Source: Alphaproteobacteria bacterium
Lineage (GTDB): Bacteria > Pseudomonadota > Alphaproteobacteria > Caulobacterales > Maricaulaceae
Assembly: GCA_024742735.1 (NCBI GenBank)
Contig: JANSXV010000001.1
Coordinates: 248,001-312,000, forward strand
Reading direction: 5' to 3'
Length of the DNA: 64,000 nt
Part shown: positions 27,331 to 36,765 of the stretch, in pieces
How the letters are laid out: each line of letters opens with the position of its first letter
Numbering within the stretch: the first letter of the stretch is position 1
Made by a program: the position numbers and the translations under genes
Notes under the pieces: model-generated
Databases searched by the model: none
What the model was told of the DNA's origin: nothing
Seen by the model: only the letters and a program-made list of their open reading frames with translations

Positions 27331-27840
27331 GTGACGTCTGATCTGGATCATCAGGTTCGATACAGCGAACTGGATTGCGACGCGACCATTCCCGATCACG
27401 GCGTTTCGGTGTTCAGATCATTCGCCGATGAGTGCCACCAGGGTCGTTTTCGCGAAACGCTGCTTCTTGAGAGTCGCAGCACGCGCGATTGGCGGCCCTG
27501 GCGTTGGTCGGCGCCCCGGCGCTTCGTTTTGCATCGCCAAGTGGGATTCCGGGACCGTGTCCGGTTCAATAAGAAATCACGCTCAGGCTATCAGACCGCC
27601 TTCATCGTCCCAAAGGATGCAGAAAATATCGAGTCATACTTTCAAGGCTTAGAGATGCATCTGACGACTTCGGGCCCTACAACGCTGGCTGAGACGACAC
27701 CTTACAGAGCCTGCGCGGGCCTGGGGTTGGCGAGCAGCCTTATCTCTGTCGTCAAAGAACATCGTGAACGTACATTTGTCATTTTCGGCCATGACTTTGA
27801 GCCCGTATACATAATCAGGTCGATGGCCTTCGCCACCTGA
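27331..27840 (+). CDS. Hypothetical protein
   Basis: A 169-residue soluble protein starting at GTG 16 bases after the MATE gene. I do not recognise it. The N-terminal RYSELDCDATIPDHGVSVF and the following charged helix faintly resemble the start of a hotdog-fold thioesterase, but the catalytic Asp-x-N-x-H context is missing, so I do not assign it. It is Arg-rich in the middle (DWRPWRWSAPRRFVLHRQ) and its DNA is less GC-rich than the neighbouring genes, especially in the second half. It is convergent with the methyltransferase gene. It may be a lineage-specific or acquired gene. Confidence 0.6.
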   Translation: MTSDLDHQVRYSELDCDATIPDHGVSVFRSFADECHQGRFRETLLLESRSTRDWRPWRWSAPRRFVLHRQVGFRDRVRFNKKSRSGYQTAFIVPKDAENIESYFQGLEMHLTTSGPTTLAETTPYRACAGLGLASSLISVVKEHRERTFVIFGHDFEPVYIIRSMAFAT

Positions 27841-27852
27841 CATGCTTGGACC

Positions 27853-28464
27853 TCACCGCCGCACCAGAACCCCGCCCAGCTCCGCCTTGCCGCCCAGATT
27901 GGGGTGGGGGAAGGGGACGAACGCGTCGTCCTGCGGCCAGATCCAGCGGCGGTCGGGGAACAGGTCGCGCATGGCCTCAAGCGAGCAGCCATAGGGCGGC
28001 CCGCCGCGCTCGTCCCTCTGCATGAACAGGGCGAGGAGCCTGCCGCCGGGCTTAAGCACCTGAAACGCCATGGCTTCATAAACATCGCGCTGATGGGGAT
28101 GGATCGCGCACAGGAAGGTCTGTTCATAGAGCGCGTCGAAGGGCTCGTCGGGCCGCCAGTCCAGGCTGTCGCCCTCGATGATGCGGGCGTCGGGGTAAGG
28201 GCGCAGCGCTTCCCACTGATACGCCGCGGCGCTGGGCGCGACATCGCTGGCCGTGACGTCCAACCCGGCTTCGGCCAGCGCCTTCGGCTCCCGACCGCGT
28301 CCGCAGCCGGGGACATAGACCCGCTCGCCCGCGTTCAGCGCGCCGGTTTCCAGCCAGTGCGCCACCGCCGGATGCACATGGCCGCGCTCCCACGGCGCAT
28401 CTTCGTTGCGGAAGCGGTGCTCCCAGTCAAAGGGCGTGCGGATTTCAGAGACAGGGTCGGTCAT
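27853..28464 (-). CDS. TPMT-family class I SAM-dependent methyltransferase
   Basis: A 203-residue methyltransferase. It begins with DWEHRFRNEDAPWERGHVHPAV, the W-x-x-R-F-x-x-x-x-x-P-W pattern of the thiopurine S-methyltransferase family, then the SAM-binding VYVPGCGRGREP (motif I) and VTASDVAPSA, with FDALYEQTFLCAIHP as motif IV. Members methylate sulfur, selenium or tellurium compounds or halides; substrate cannot be told here. The start is the internal ATG at 28464; the longer frame would run towards the tRNA gene. Convergent with the hypothetical gene at 27331. Confidence 0.88.
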   Translation of the reverse strand: MTDPVSEIRTPFDWEHRFRNEDAPWERGHVHPAVAHWLETGALNAGERVYVPGCGRGREPKALAEAGLDVTASDVAPSAAAYQWEALRPYPDARIIEGDSLDWRPDEPFDALYEQTFLCAIHPHQRDVYEAMAFQVLKPGGRLLALFMQRDERGGPPYGCSLEAMRDLFPDRRWIWPQDDAFVPFPHPNLGGKAELGGVLVRR

Positions 28465-28562
28465 CGCTAGAAGCCTCGGGCGGTCAGGACAGGCGACCTG
28501 CATACACCGCCGCGCCGCGCGCTTCACCTGCGGGCGTGCTGCGTGTACATGTGCGGCTCGCT

Positions 28563-28647
28563 GCGGGTGTGGCGGAACTGGTAGACGCGCTGGATTTAGG
28601 TTCCAGTGTCTTACGACGTGGAGGTTCGAGTCCTCTCACCCGCACCA
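28563..28647 (+). tRNA. tRNA-Leu (anticodon UAG)
   Basis: An 85-base tRNA with acceptor stem GCGGGTG pairing with CACCCGC, a D-arm beginning GGCGGAACTGGTAGACGC, anticodon arm CTGGA-TTTAGGT-TCCAG giving anticodon TAG, a long variable arm (GTCTTACGAC) as in class II tRNAs, a T-arm with GGTTCGAGTCC, discriminator A and encoded CCA. Confidence 0.95.
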
Positions 28648-28672
28648 TTCGAACCGGTCCGCCACAGACGGG

Positions 28673-28696
28673 CGAAACAGTCCAGGGACTGTTTCG
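28673..28696. repeat. Perfect hairpin downstream of tRNA-Leu
   Basis: Arms CGAAACAGTC (28673-28682) and GACTGTTTCG (28687-28696) are exact inverses around a 4-base loop CAGG, 25 bases past the tRNA. No T-tract follows on either strand, so it is not a standard intrinsic terminator; it may end or process the tRNA transcript. Confidence 0.5.
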
Positions 28697-28907
28697 AGGT
28701 GAGAAAGCTCCGGCAAGGACCAAGAGCGGCTCCTTCAGCGCCCCCTTCACCCCTGCTACACCTCAACCGCTGCGACCCCGTTGCACAGGGCAGACCTGCG
28801 TGACATAACGCGCGCTCACTCCAGCCGCCGCCGGGGCGCGCTTTTCGAAAAAGTCAAGCCGCGCAAGAGTGGGCGGCGACCGAACCTCTAACAGGGCCTG
28901 GCTCGCA

Positions 28908-30416
28908 ATGAACGTTGTTGAAAAATCCTCCGAAGGTCTCTCGCGCGTGTTCGAGGTCACCGCTCCGGCGGGTGATCTCGAAAAGAAACTGACTGCGAAG
29001 ATCGAGGAAATCCGTCCCGATGTGCGCCTGAAGGGCTTCCGCCCGGGCAAGGTGCCCGCGAGCCATATCCGCAAGATGTTCGGCCCCTCGATCATGAGCG
29101 ACATCCTGCAGGAGATGGTCCCGCAAAAGACACAGGAAGTCCTGGACGAGCGCAAGCTGCGCCCGGCGAGCCAGCCGGCGGTGGACGTGAAGTCCGACGC
29201 TGACGACGTGATCAAGAACGGCGCGGATTTCGTGTTCGAGATTTCGCTCGAGATCATGCCAGAATTCGAGACCGCCGATCCCAAGGGCTTCAAGGTCACC
29301 CGTCCGGTCGCGCCGGTCGCTGACGCCCAGATCGACGAAGCGCTGGGCGAACTGGCCAAGCAGGCCCAGTCCTATGAGAGCCGCGGAACCGGCGCCAAAG
29401 CCAAGGCCAAGGCCGACGACAAGCTGGTGATCAACTTCATCGGCCGCATCGACGGTGAAGCCTTCGACGGCGGCACGGCGGAAGGCGCCGAGCTGGTGAT
29501 CGGTTCGGGCCAGTTCATCCCGGGCTTTGAGGAGCAGCTGATCGGCGCGAAGCCGGGCGACAAGGTCGATGTGACCGTCACCTTCCCGGAAGATTATCAG
29601 GCCACGCACCTGGCCGGTAAGGAAGCGGTGTTCGAGACCGAGGTCACCGACGTGCAGGCGCCGGCCGAAACCGCCATCGATGATTCCCTGGCCGAGAAGC
29701 TGGGCCTGTCCGATCTGGACGCCTTGAAAGGCGCTCTGAAGCAGCGCTTCGAGCAGGAGCACGCCCAGGCTTCGCGCATGAAGGTCAAGCGCGCCCTGCT
29801 CGACCAGATCGATGAGGCGCACAACACGATCGACCTGCCCGGCAAGATGGTCGACCAGGAATTCGACGCCATCTGGCGTGAAGTCGAGCAGGCCAAGGAG
29901 AAGGGCGAGCTCGATGACGAGGACAAGGCCAAATCCGACGACGAGCTGAAGGCCGATTATCGCGCCATCGCCGAGCGCCGCGTGCGCTTGGGGCTCGTGC
30001 TGGCCGAGATGGGCCGCACTGCGAATATCGACGTCACCCAGGAAGAGATCGCCCGCGCGGTGAACCAGGAAGCCTCGCGCTATCCCGGCCGTGAGCGGGA
30101 AGTCGTGGACTTCTACCAGAAGAATCCCGGCGCGCTTCAGAGCCTGCGCGCGCCGATCTATGAAGAAAAAGTCGTCGACTACATCCTGGAGCTCGCCGAT
30201 GTGAGCGAGACCGAGGTTGATCGCGAAGCCCTGTTCTCCGATGAAGAGGTCGAGGCCCAGCCGAAGAAGAAGCCGGCCGCCAAGAAAAAGGCCCCGGCCA
30301 AGAAGGCGGCTGCGAAGAAGGACGATGCGGCGGACGAGAAGCCCGCTGCGAAGAAGGCTCCCGCCAAGAAGCCGGCGGCCAAGAAGAAGCCTGCGGCCAA
30401 GAAAGCCTCCGATTAG
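28908..30416 (+). CDS. tig: Trigger factor, ribosome-bound chaperone / prolyl isomerase
   Basis: A 502-residue trigger factor. The N-terminal ribosome-docking domain has the signature GFRPGKVPASHIRKMFG; the PPIase domain spans ~150-240 (FIGRIDGEAFDGGTAEGAELVIGSGQFIPGFEEQL-type FKBP core in the family); the helical chaperone domain runs to ~445. Residues 452-502 form a repetitive Lys/Ala/Pro tail (units such as PAAKKKAPAKK) that is not part of the core and resembles histone H1 tails. Start set at 28908 because it gives the normal N-terminus MNVVEKSSEGLSRVF. Upstream of clpP, the usual arrangement. Confidence 0.95.
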   Translation: MNVVEKSSEGLSRVFEVTAPAGDLEKKLTAKIEEIRPDVRLKGFRPGKVPASHIRKMFGPSIMSDILQEMVPQKTQEVLDERKLRPASQPAVDVKSDADDVIKNGADFVFEISLEIMPEFETADPKGFKVTRPVAPVADAQIDEALGELAKQAQSYESRGTGAKAKAKADDKLVINFIGRIDGEAFDGGTAEGAELVIGSGQFIPGFEEQLIGAKPGDKVDVTVTFPEDYQATHLAGKEAVFETEVTDVQAPAETAIDDSLAEKLGLSDLDALKGALKQRFEQEHAQASRMKVKRALLDQIDEAHNTIDLPGKMVDQEFDAIWREVEQAKEKGELDDEDKAKSDDELKADYRAIAERRVRLGLVLAEMGRTANIDVTQEEIARAVNQEASRYPGREREVVDFYQKNPGALQSLRAPIYEEKVVDYILELADVSETEVDREALFSDEEVEAQPKKKPAAKKKAPAKKAAAKKDDAADEKPAAKKAPAKKPAAKKKPAAKKASD

Positions 30417-30432
30417 GCTTGAACGACTGCGT

Positions 30433-30463
30433 GCGCGGGCGCCCTTAGGGTTTGCGCCCGCGC
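30433..30463 (+). other. GC-rich hairpin between tig and clpP
   Basis: Arms GCGCGGGCGC (30433-30442) and GCGCCCGCGC (30454-30463) pair perfectly around an 11-base loop. A second short hairpin (GCGGGCC 30490-30496 with GGCCCGC 30501-30507) follows. Neither has a clean T-tract; they may attenuate tig transcription ahead of a separate clpP promoter or stabilise transcript ends. Confidence 0.45.
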
Positions 30464-30547
30464 GCGGGCCTTGCCACAGTGCAGGGCAGGCGGGCCGTCC
30501 GGCCCGCTTCCAATTTCAGAACGCTTGTGCGCGACGGGAGCTCACGG

Positions 30548-31171
30548 ATGCAGGATCCCAACGAGGTCATGGCCCAGCTTGTGCCGATGGTGGTCGAACA
30601 ATCGGCCCGCGGCGAACGCGCCTACGATATCTATTCGCGGCTCCTGAAGGAGCGAATCGTTTTCGTGACCGGTCCCATCGAGGACTACATGGCCAGCCTC
30701 ATGGTGGCCCAGCTGCTGTTTCTTGAGTCGGAAAACCCGAAAAAAGAAATCGCCATGTATATCAACTCGCCGGGCGGCTCGGTCAGCGCGGGCCTGGCGA
30801 TCTATGACACGCTGCAATACATCCGCTGCCCGGTGGCGACGGCCTGCGTGGGCATGGCGGCGTCCATGGGCTCGCTTCTGCTGACCGCGGGCGAGAAAGG
30901 CATGCGTTTCGCGACGCCGAACGCGCGGATCATGCTGCATCAGCCCTCCGCCGGCTTCCGCGGCACCGCGGCCGACATCGAGCGGCACGGCGAAGATATC
31001 CTGAAGATCAAGCGGCGCATGAACGACATCTACGTCAAGCACACCGGCCGGGACCTGGCGACGGTGGAGAAGACGCTGGACCGCGACACCTATCTGGACG
31101 CCGAAGAGGCCCGCGAGTTCGGCCTTATCGACCACGTCTACGAAAAGCGCGGCGGTCCCGAAGCGGCGTAG
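30548..31171 (+). CDS. clpP: ClpP, ATP-dependent Clp protease proteolytic subunit
   Basis: A 207-residue serine protease that forms the 14-mer degradation chamber fed by ClpX or ClpA. The catalytic triad is visible: Ser106 in [11 protein letters not shown], His131 in IMLHQPSAG and Asp180 in LDRDTYLDA. The start at 30548 (MQDPNEVM) follows GGGAG at 30536-30540; the frame is open to 30452 but that lies in the hairpin region. In Caulobacter relatives ClpXP drives cell-cycle proteolysis (CtrA). clpX is on the same strand 760 bases on, separated by an antisense gene. Confidence 0.97.
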   Translation: MQDPNEVMAQLVPMVVEQSARGERAYDIYSRLLKERIVFVTGPIEDYMASLMVAQLLFLESENPKKEIAMYINSPGGSVSAGLAIYDTLQYIRCPVATACVGMAASMGSLLLTAGEKGMRFATPNARIMLHQPSAGFRGTAADIERHGEDILKIKRRMNDIYVKHTGRDLATVEKTLDRDTYLDAEEAREFGLIDHVYEKRGGPEAA

Positions 31172-31189
31172 GACGGACGCCTTGGCGGC

Positions 31190-31663
31190 TTAGCCGCCTG
31201 ACGCGCCGCCCAGTCCGATAATGTAGAACGGCAACAAGAACGGTGACATGACGAGGATCAGGCCGGTCCCCGCCACGCCGTTCGCATTGTCGGCTGCGGT
31301 CCGGCGTTCATGGCGCACGGCGTCGATGTCGGCGTAGTCGAAGCAGCCCGGCGAGCCGCCTGATCCGAAATTGCGCCATTCCACACCCCCGCGCGGGCGG
31401 CGCCACTGCGTGCGAATCCCGCAGAGCTGCGTGTCGGTGTATTCCAGATCGGTGAGGACGGTGTCGATGACGCCGGTCTGGCCGCCTCTGACCTGGGTGA
31501 TGATGAGCCAGTCCTGTCCCCCGGCTTCTTCGCGCTGATAGGCCTCGATGCGCTCGCGCACTTCCTGTGGAGACAGGGACTGACGGTCCATTCGATCCCC
31601 GCCGACCGTGTAGCAACCGGTCAGCAGGAAGGCGGCGGCGATCAGGGTCAGACGCAGGATCAT
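31190..31663 (-). CDS. Hypothetical lipoprotein
   Basis: A 157-residue protein with signal peptide MILRLTLIAAAFLLTGC and lipobox LTGC (Cys17). The mature part is polar with cysteines in LCGIRTQW and GCFDYADI that may form a disulfide, and ends in a hydrophobic stretch (TGLILVMSPFLLPFYIIGLGG) that could be a second membrane anchor. I recognise no family. It lies on the opposite strand between clpP and clpX, convergent with clpP, and has no obvious link to Clp function. Confidence 0.75.
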   Translation of the reverse strand: MILRLTLIAAAFLLTGCYTVGGDRMDRQSLSPQEVRERIEAYQREEAGGQDWLIITQVRGGQTGVIDTVLTDLEYTDTQLCGIRTQWRRPRGGVEWRNFGSGGSPGCFDYADIDAVRHERRTAADNANGVAGTGLILVMSPFLLPFYIIGLGGASGG

Positions 31664-31934
31664 GGGTGCGCTCCTCAGGCGAATTTCACCCCCGCTTCGA
31701 CCTTAGCCGGGCGCCGGGCGGGTGCAACTCAGCAGCGCTTTCGCCGCTCAGGGCGCTTGATCGCATCGCGCGCCGTGTGGTCGAATGCATTTTGAAAACG
31801 TTTCGCTAAGGTCCGGCCTTGATCTTGCTAGGCCTCAGGCCTGAACGATCCGCCTCCCGAATCGGGGCGCAGGGTCAAACGGCGAAGCAGACGAAGCAGC
31901 GTTGCGCACTGAAGCGGGACGGACTGGAGCGAGC

Positions 31935-33206
<1,272 letters not shown>

Positions 33207-33233
33207 GCCCGCTCAGCGCTGACGAACAGGATC

Positions 33234-33265
33234 AGGGCGGGCCGTATCGGCCCGCCCTTTGTCTT
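33234..33265 (+). terminator. Intrinsic terminator after clpX
   Basis: Arms AGGGCGGGCCG (33234-33244) and CGGCCCGCCCT (33248-33258) form a perfect 11-base stem with a 3-base loop, followed on the plus strand by TTGTCTT. It begins 28 bases after the clpX stop and could also stop the convergent receptor gene. Confidence 0.85.
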
Positions 33266-35918
33266 ACCGGCTCACGCTCACCCGCGCATACAGCACCCGT
33301 CCGCGCGCATCATGGACCTTGGTGTCATAGCCCAGCGGCGTGTTGACGACCGGCGCGGCCTCGTCGGTGGCGTTCAGCGCGCCCAGCGTCACGGCGAGCT
33401 GGTCGCGCTCCCAGCGTGCCTGCAGGTCCAGCGCGGTCCACGCCTCGATCTCAGCCCCGCCGTTCTCGTCATCGTCATAGGCCGAGATATGGCGCAGGGT
33501 CGCGCGCGCGGACCACGCTCCCAGCGACCAGTCGGCGTAGGCGGTGGCGCGCCATTGCGGGAGCGAGCGGGCGAAGTTGGTGAAGTTGCGCTGGCCCGCC
33601 GCTTCGATCGTCGCGCCCAGCACGGGATCGGTCAGCGTGTAGTCGGCGGTGTGGACGGCCTGCGCTCCAAAGCCGATCGCGCCATAACGGCCCAGCGAGA
33701 CCGGCGTGCGGTCGACCGCAATGTCGAAGCCCTGGGCTTCCACCGACGGCGCATTGACGAAGCGCGCGCGCACCAGCGTCACGTCGCCGGCCACACTTGT
33801 CTCCACGCGCGGATCGTTGAACACGCCGTCATCGGCCAGATCGGCGGCGAGGATCGCATTGGCGCTCTCTTCAACGATCAGGTCCTCCACCTCGATGCGC
33901 CACAAATCAAGCCGGGCTGACCAGCTATCGCTCGACCAGTCAGCGGACGCGGTGAAGGTGTCCGCGCTCTCTGGCTCCAGCGTCGGATCGCCGACGGTGC
34001 GCACCGGGCGGAACAGGGATTGGGCGCCGACGGCCAGCGATTGCAGCGTCGTCGTCGCGCTGACCTGCTGGTGCAGGGACGGCGCGCGGAAGGACCGCGA
34101 CCAGCCCGCCGACAGGGTCAGCGCGTCGCTTGCGTCGAAGGCGGCCGACAGGCTGGGGTCGGTGGAGGAGAAGGCGTCCAGATCCTCGTGCCGCAAGGCG
34201 GCCTGGACCCGGAACCGGTCGCTGACTGGGATGACCGTCTCGGCGAAGGCGGAGACGACGTCGCGCTCGCCGTCATAGTCCGGACCGCCCACGATGAACA
34301 GGAAGGCGTCGGCGTTGAACAGGTCGCGATGATCCACGTCCAGGGTTTCGCGCCGCACCTGCGCGCCCAGCACCAGTGAGGCCGGCCCGCCCGGTGCGTT
34401 GAATGCGGCGTCCGTCGCCATGACGCCTTCAAGGCTGGCCAGGCTCGCCGAGCTGTCGCGCACGTCTTCCCCGACCAGCCAGTCCAGCAGTGCCGGATCG
34501 TTCGAACGCGGGTCGCTGGGATCGGTGACGACCGAGCCCGAGCCGAACGGGTTGAACCAGAAACAGCCTGCGCTCTCATCGCCCGCCGCCGCGCCGGCTG
34601 CGCAGTCCGGGCCGCCAAACCCGTTGATGGCGGCGTCAAGACGGCTCGCCACGGTGTCGGTGATCGTCGCGGTCAGGTCATTACGCGAATAGTTGGCGGT
34701 GAGCGTGCCGGTCCAGTCCCGTCCGGCGAAGGCGAAGTCGCGCGCCAGCTCGGCGTCCACGCGCAGCGTGTCATGCTCGAAATCGCGGCGCGCAGCGCCT
34801 GCGGAAACGCCCTGGGGCCGGCCGAGCCAGGTTACGTCGCGGCCGAAATAATTGCCCGGGTTCGCCGCCGGGATCGTCGGGAAGCTCAAAGCGGGCAGAG
34901 AGGGGGAGTTGCCCCGGCTGAGATCCTGATCGGCATAGGCGGCCCGGACGGTCAGTTGCGTTTCGCCGAGATCCGCGGTCAGCGCGCCGAACAGGTTCAG
35001 GCGTTGCTCGTCGGGGATCAGCGAGAAAAACTGGCCGTAATCCAGCCTGCAGAAGCCCGGATCGCCGAACGCCGTCGCCGCGCCGAGAACCAGCGGAACA
35101 CCGCCCCCGGCCGCACAATCCTGATCAATGATCGCCTGAGGCCCGCCTGAGGGCGTCGTCACTTCGAAACCGCCGCCGGGCGCCGGGATGTAGTATGCGC
35201 CCGGCTGACCCAGCGCGGACAGGCCCGTGCCGGGGATGAAATCGGTCTCGAAGCCTTCCGACCCGTCGATATCGCGGAACGAGATCGCCCCGGTGACATG
35301 GACGCCCTCGGCGATCTCCGCGCCCGCGATCGCGGACAGGATCGATGTGAAGCCACCGCTCTCCAGCCCGTCGGGTCCGCGCGCCTCGATTTCCACGGTG
35401 AAGCCCTCGACCCGGTCGCGGGTGATCACGTTGACCACGCCCGCCAGCGCGTCCGAACCATAAAGCGGCGAGGCCCCGTCCTTCAGGATCTCCACGCGGC
35501 TCACGGCGATGTCTGGGACCAGGGCGTTGAGATCCACAAAGCTCGCCCCGTCATCGCTCGCCACGCTGGCCGGGGTCTGGCGCTGACCGTTGATGAGCAC
35601 CAGTGTCGCCCCAAGGCCGAGGCCCCGCAGATTGACGCTGGACGTGCCGGACGTGTTGTTCTGGGTGCCAGGATCATCATTGAACTCAGAGCCCGTCACC
35701 GCCGGGTCGAAGGCCAGCGCATCGCCCAGATCGCTCAGCCCCGACGCGCGCAGGGACTCAGCCGTCAGCACGCTCACCGGCCGGTCTCCGGCTTCGGCGC
35801 CCGCCGCGCGTCCGGCGGTGACGGTGATGACGTCCTCGGGCGACTGAGCCAGAGCCGCCGGGCCTTCGCCCAGGGCGATGAGGAGGGCGACGGCGCTGAC
35901 GGAGACGGCGCGCTTCAT
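33264..35918 (-). CDS. TonB-dependent outer-membrane receptor
   Basis: An 884-residue receptor with signal peptide (cleaved after ALA, ~24) and TonB box EDVITVTA just behind it. The plug domain follows (RPVSVLTAESLRASGLSDLGDAL, VNLRGLGLGATLVLINGQR, VSRVEILKDGASPLYGSDALAGVVNVIT), then a 22-strand barrel ending in VLYARVSVSR. One disulfide loop is likely (Cys in DQDCAAGG and GFCRLDY), with another pair later. Ligand cannot be deduced; no siderophore or TonB gene is adjacent. Such receptors are numerous in Caulobacterales and take up sugars, cobalamin or iron chelates. Confidence 0.95.
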   Translation of the reverse strand: MKRAVSVSAVALLIALGEGPAALAQSPEDVITVTAGRAAGAEAGDRPVSVLTAESLRASGLSDLGDALAFDPAVTGSEFNDDPGTQNNTSGTSSVNLRGLGLGATLVLINGQRQTPASVASDDGASFVDLNALVPDIAVSRVEILKDGASPLYGSDALAGVVNVITRDRVEGFTVEIEARGPDGLESGGFTSILSAIAGAEIAEGVHVTGAISFRDIDGSEGFETDFIPGTGLSALGQPGAYYIPAPGGGFEVTTPSGGPQAIIDQDCAAGGGVPLVLGAATAFGDPGFCRLDYGQFFSLIPDEQRLNLFGALTADLGETQLTVRAAYADQDLSRGNSPSLPALSFPTIPAANPGNYFGRDVTWLGRPQGVSAGAARRDFEHDTLRVDAELARDFAFAGRDWTGTLTANYSRNDLTATITDTVASRLDAAINGFGGPDCAAGAAAGDESAGCFWFNPFGSGSVVTDPSDPRSNDPALLDWLVGEDVRDSSASLASLEGVMATDAAFNAPGGPASLVLGAQVRRETLDVDHRDLFNADAFLFIVGGPDYDGERDVVSAFAETVIPVSDRFRVQAALRHEDLDAFSSTDPSLSAAFDASDALTLSAGWSRSFRAPSLHQQVSATTTLQSLAVGAQSLFRPVRTVGDPTLEPESADTFTASADWSSDSWSARLDLWRIEVEDLIVEESANAILAADLADDGVFNDPRVETSVAGDVTLVRARFVNAPSVEAQGFDIAVDRTPVSLGRYGAIGFGAQAVHTADYTLTDPVLGATIEAAGQRNFTNFARSLPQWRATAYADWSLGAWSARATLRHISAYDDDENGGAEIEAWTALDLQARWERDQLAVTLGALNATDEAAPVVNTPLGYDTKVHDARGRVLYARVSVSR

Positions 35919-36148
35919 GGGGAGCCTCGCTTTTGTGTCTTATTTGCGAATGGTGAAGGCGCGTAGCAGGCGGGCGGCGAGGGCACAAGCCGCGCCCTGC
36001 CGGTCAAGCGGCGATGTGATCAGGCGCCGCAGGGCGCCTGCCTCGCGGCCCGGCGTTGAAATTGCTGCGCAAAGGGCGTGGACAGGCAAGCCCGCCCGCC
36101 CTATAACCCGCGACCTCAAGCGAGGCCGAGCTGCGGTTCGGCCCCGCC

Positions 36149-36224
36149 GCCCAGGTAGCTCAGTTGGTAGAGCAGCGGATTGAAAATCCGCGTGTCGGTG
36201 GTTCGATTCCGCCCCTGGGCACCA
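36149..36224 (+). tRNA. tRNA-Phe (anticodon GAA)
   Basis: A 76-base tRNA: acceptor GCCCAGG with CCTGGGC, D-arm TAGCTCAGTTGGTAGAGCA, anticodon arm GCGGA-TTGAAAA-TCCGC giving GAA, T-arm GGTGGTTCGATTCCGCC, discriminator A and encoded CCA. A TTTTTC run follows immediately and probably ends transcription. DNA beyond it is noticeably AT-richer. Confidence 0.96.
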
Positions 36225-36245
36225 TTTTTCTTTAGACGAAGGCCT

Positions 36246-36677
36246 TTAGGTGTGTCGGGACGTATCTCGCTGCGCCCGTTCTATTGCCTTTTTGACATCA
36301 TAGGGCTGCGGCGCAACCGATATCGAAACGTCGCTTACTCCTCGCCCGGTCGCTTTTATTCGTCCATAGCCGAATAGCTTCCCGAAGATTGACTGTTGGA
36401 ACTCTACCGTTTCAATCGAGGCCAACTGAATCTCCTCAGTTCGAGTATTAAAGAACCCCGTCTTCAGAATGACGCGGCGGTTCGTAATACCTCGTTCCGT
36501 GGTCAGCGGTTCGATCCATATTAAGGGGATTAATAGGAGGGTGAGGCCAAGAGTAAACGGCGAAATGGTAAGGGCGAATACTGTTACAATTATTGGAAAT
36601 ATATAAATGGACCAGTGAAGTGGTACTTTCATGATGACCACCTCATCGTCGGCGCTTGATTTCTCTATGTATCCCAA
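36246..36677 (-). CDS. Membrane protein with bacterial PH domain (YdbS/YdbT-like)
   Basis: A 143-residue protein. The N-terminus LGYIEKSSADDEVVIMKVPLHW is the usual opening of small bPH_2 (DUF304) proteins, followed by a hydrophobic hairpin of two membrane spans (about 23-60) and the PH fold with TERGITNRRVILKTGFFNTRTEEIQLASIETVEF. No ATG matches this opening: I place the start at TTG 36677, with GGGGC 8 bases upstream; the first ATG would be 36632 and lose 15 family residues. Base composition is much lower in GC than the window, suggesting acquisition next to tRNA-Phe. Confidence 0.78.
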   Translation of the reverse strand: MGYIEKSSADDEVVIMKVPLHWSIYIFPIIVTVFALTISPFTLGLTLLLIPLIWIEPLTTERGITNRRVILKTGFFNTRTEEIQLASIETVEFQQSIFGKLFGYGRIKATGRGVSDVSISVAPQPYDVKKAIERAQRDTSRHT

Positions 36678-36765
36678 TTTGCGTGCCCCAAAGAAGTCAT
36701 TCGTTGGATGATGGTGCGAATTTCGTGCCGAAGACGCAAGCTCTCTGCCACACCATCGCAGATTA

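Noticed and set aside
30418-30449. Possible heat-shock (RpoH) promoter CTTGAA upstream of clpP.
   Set aside because: The spacing to a CCCTTAGG-like -10 is several bases too long and the region is occupied by a perfect hairpin.
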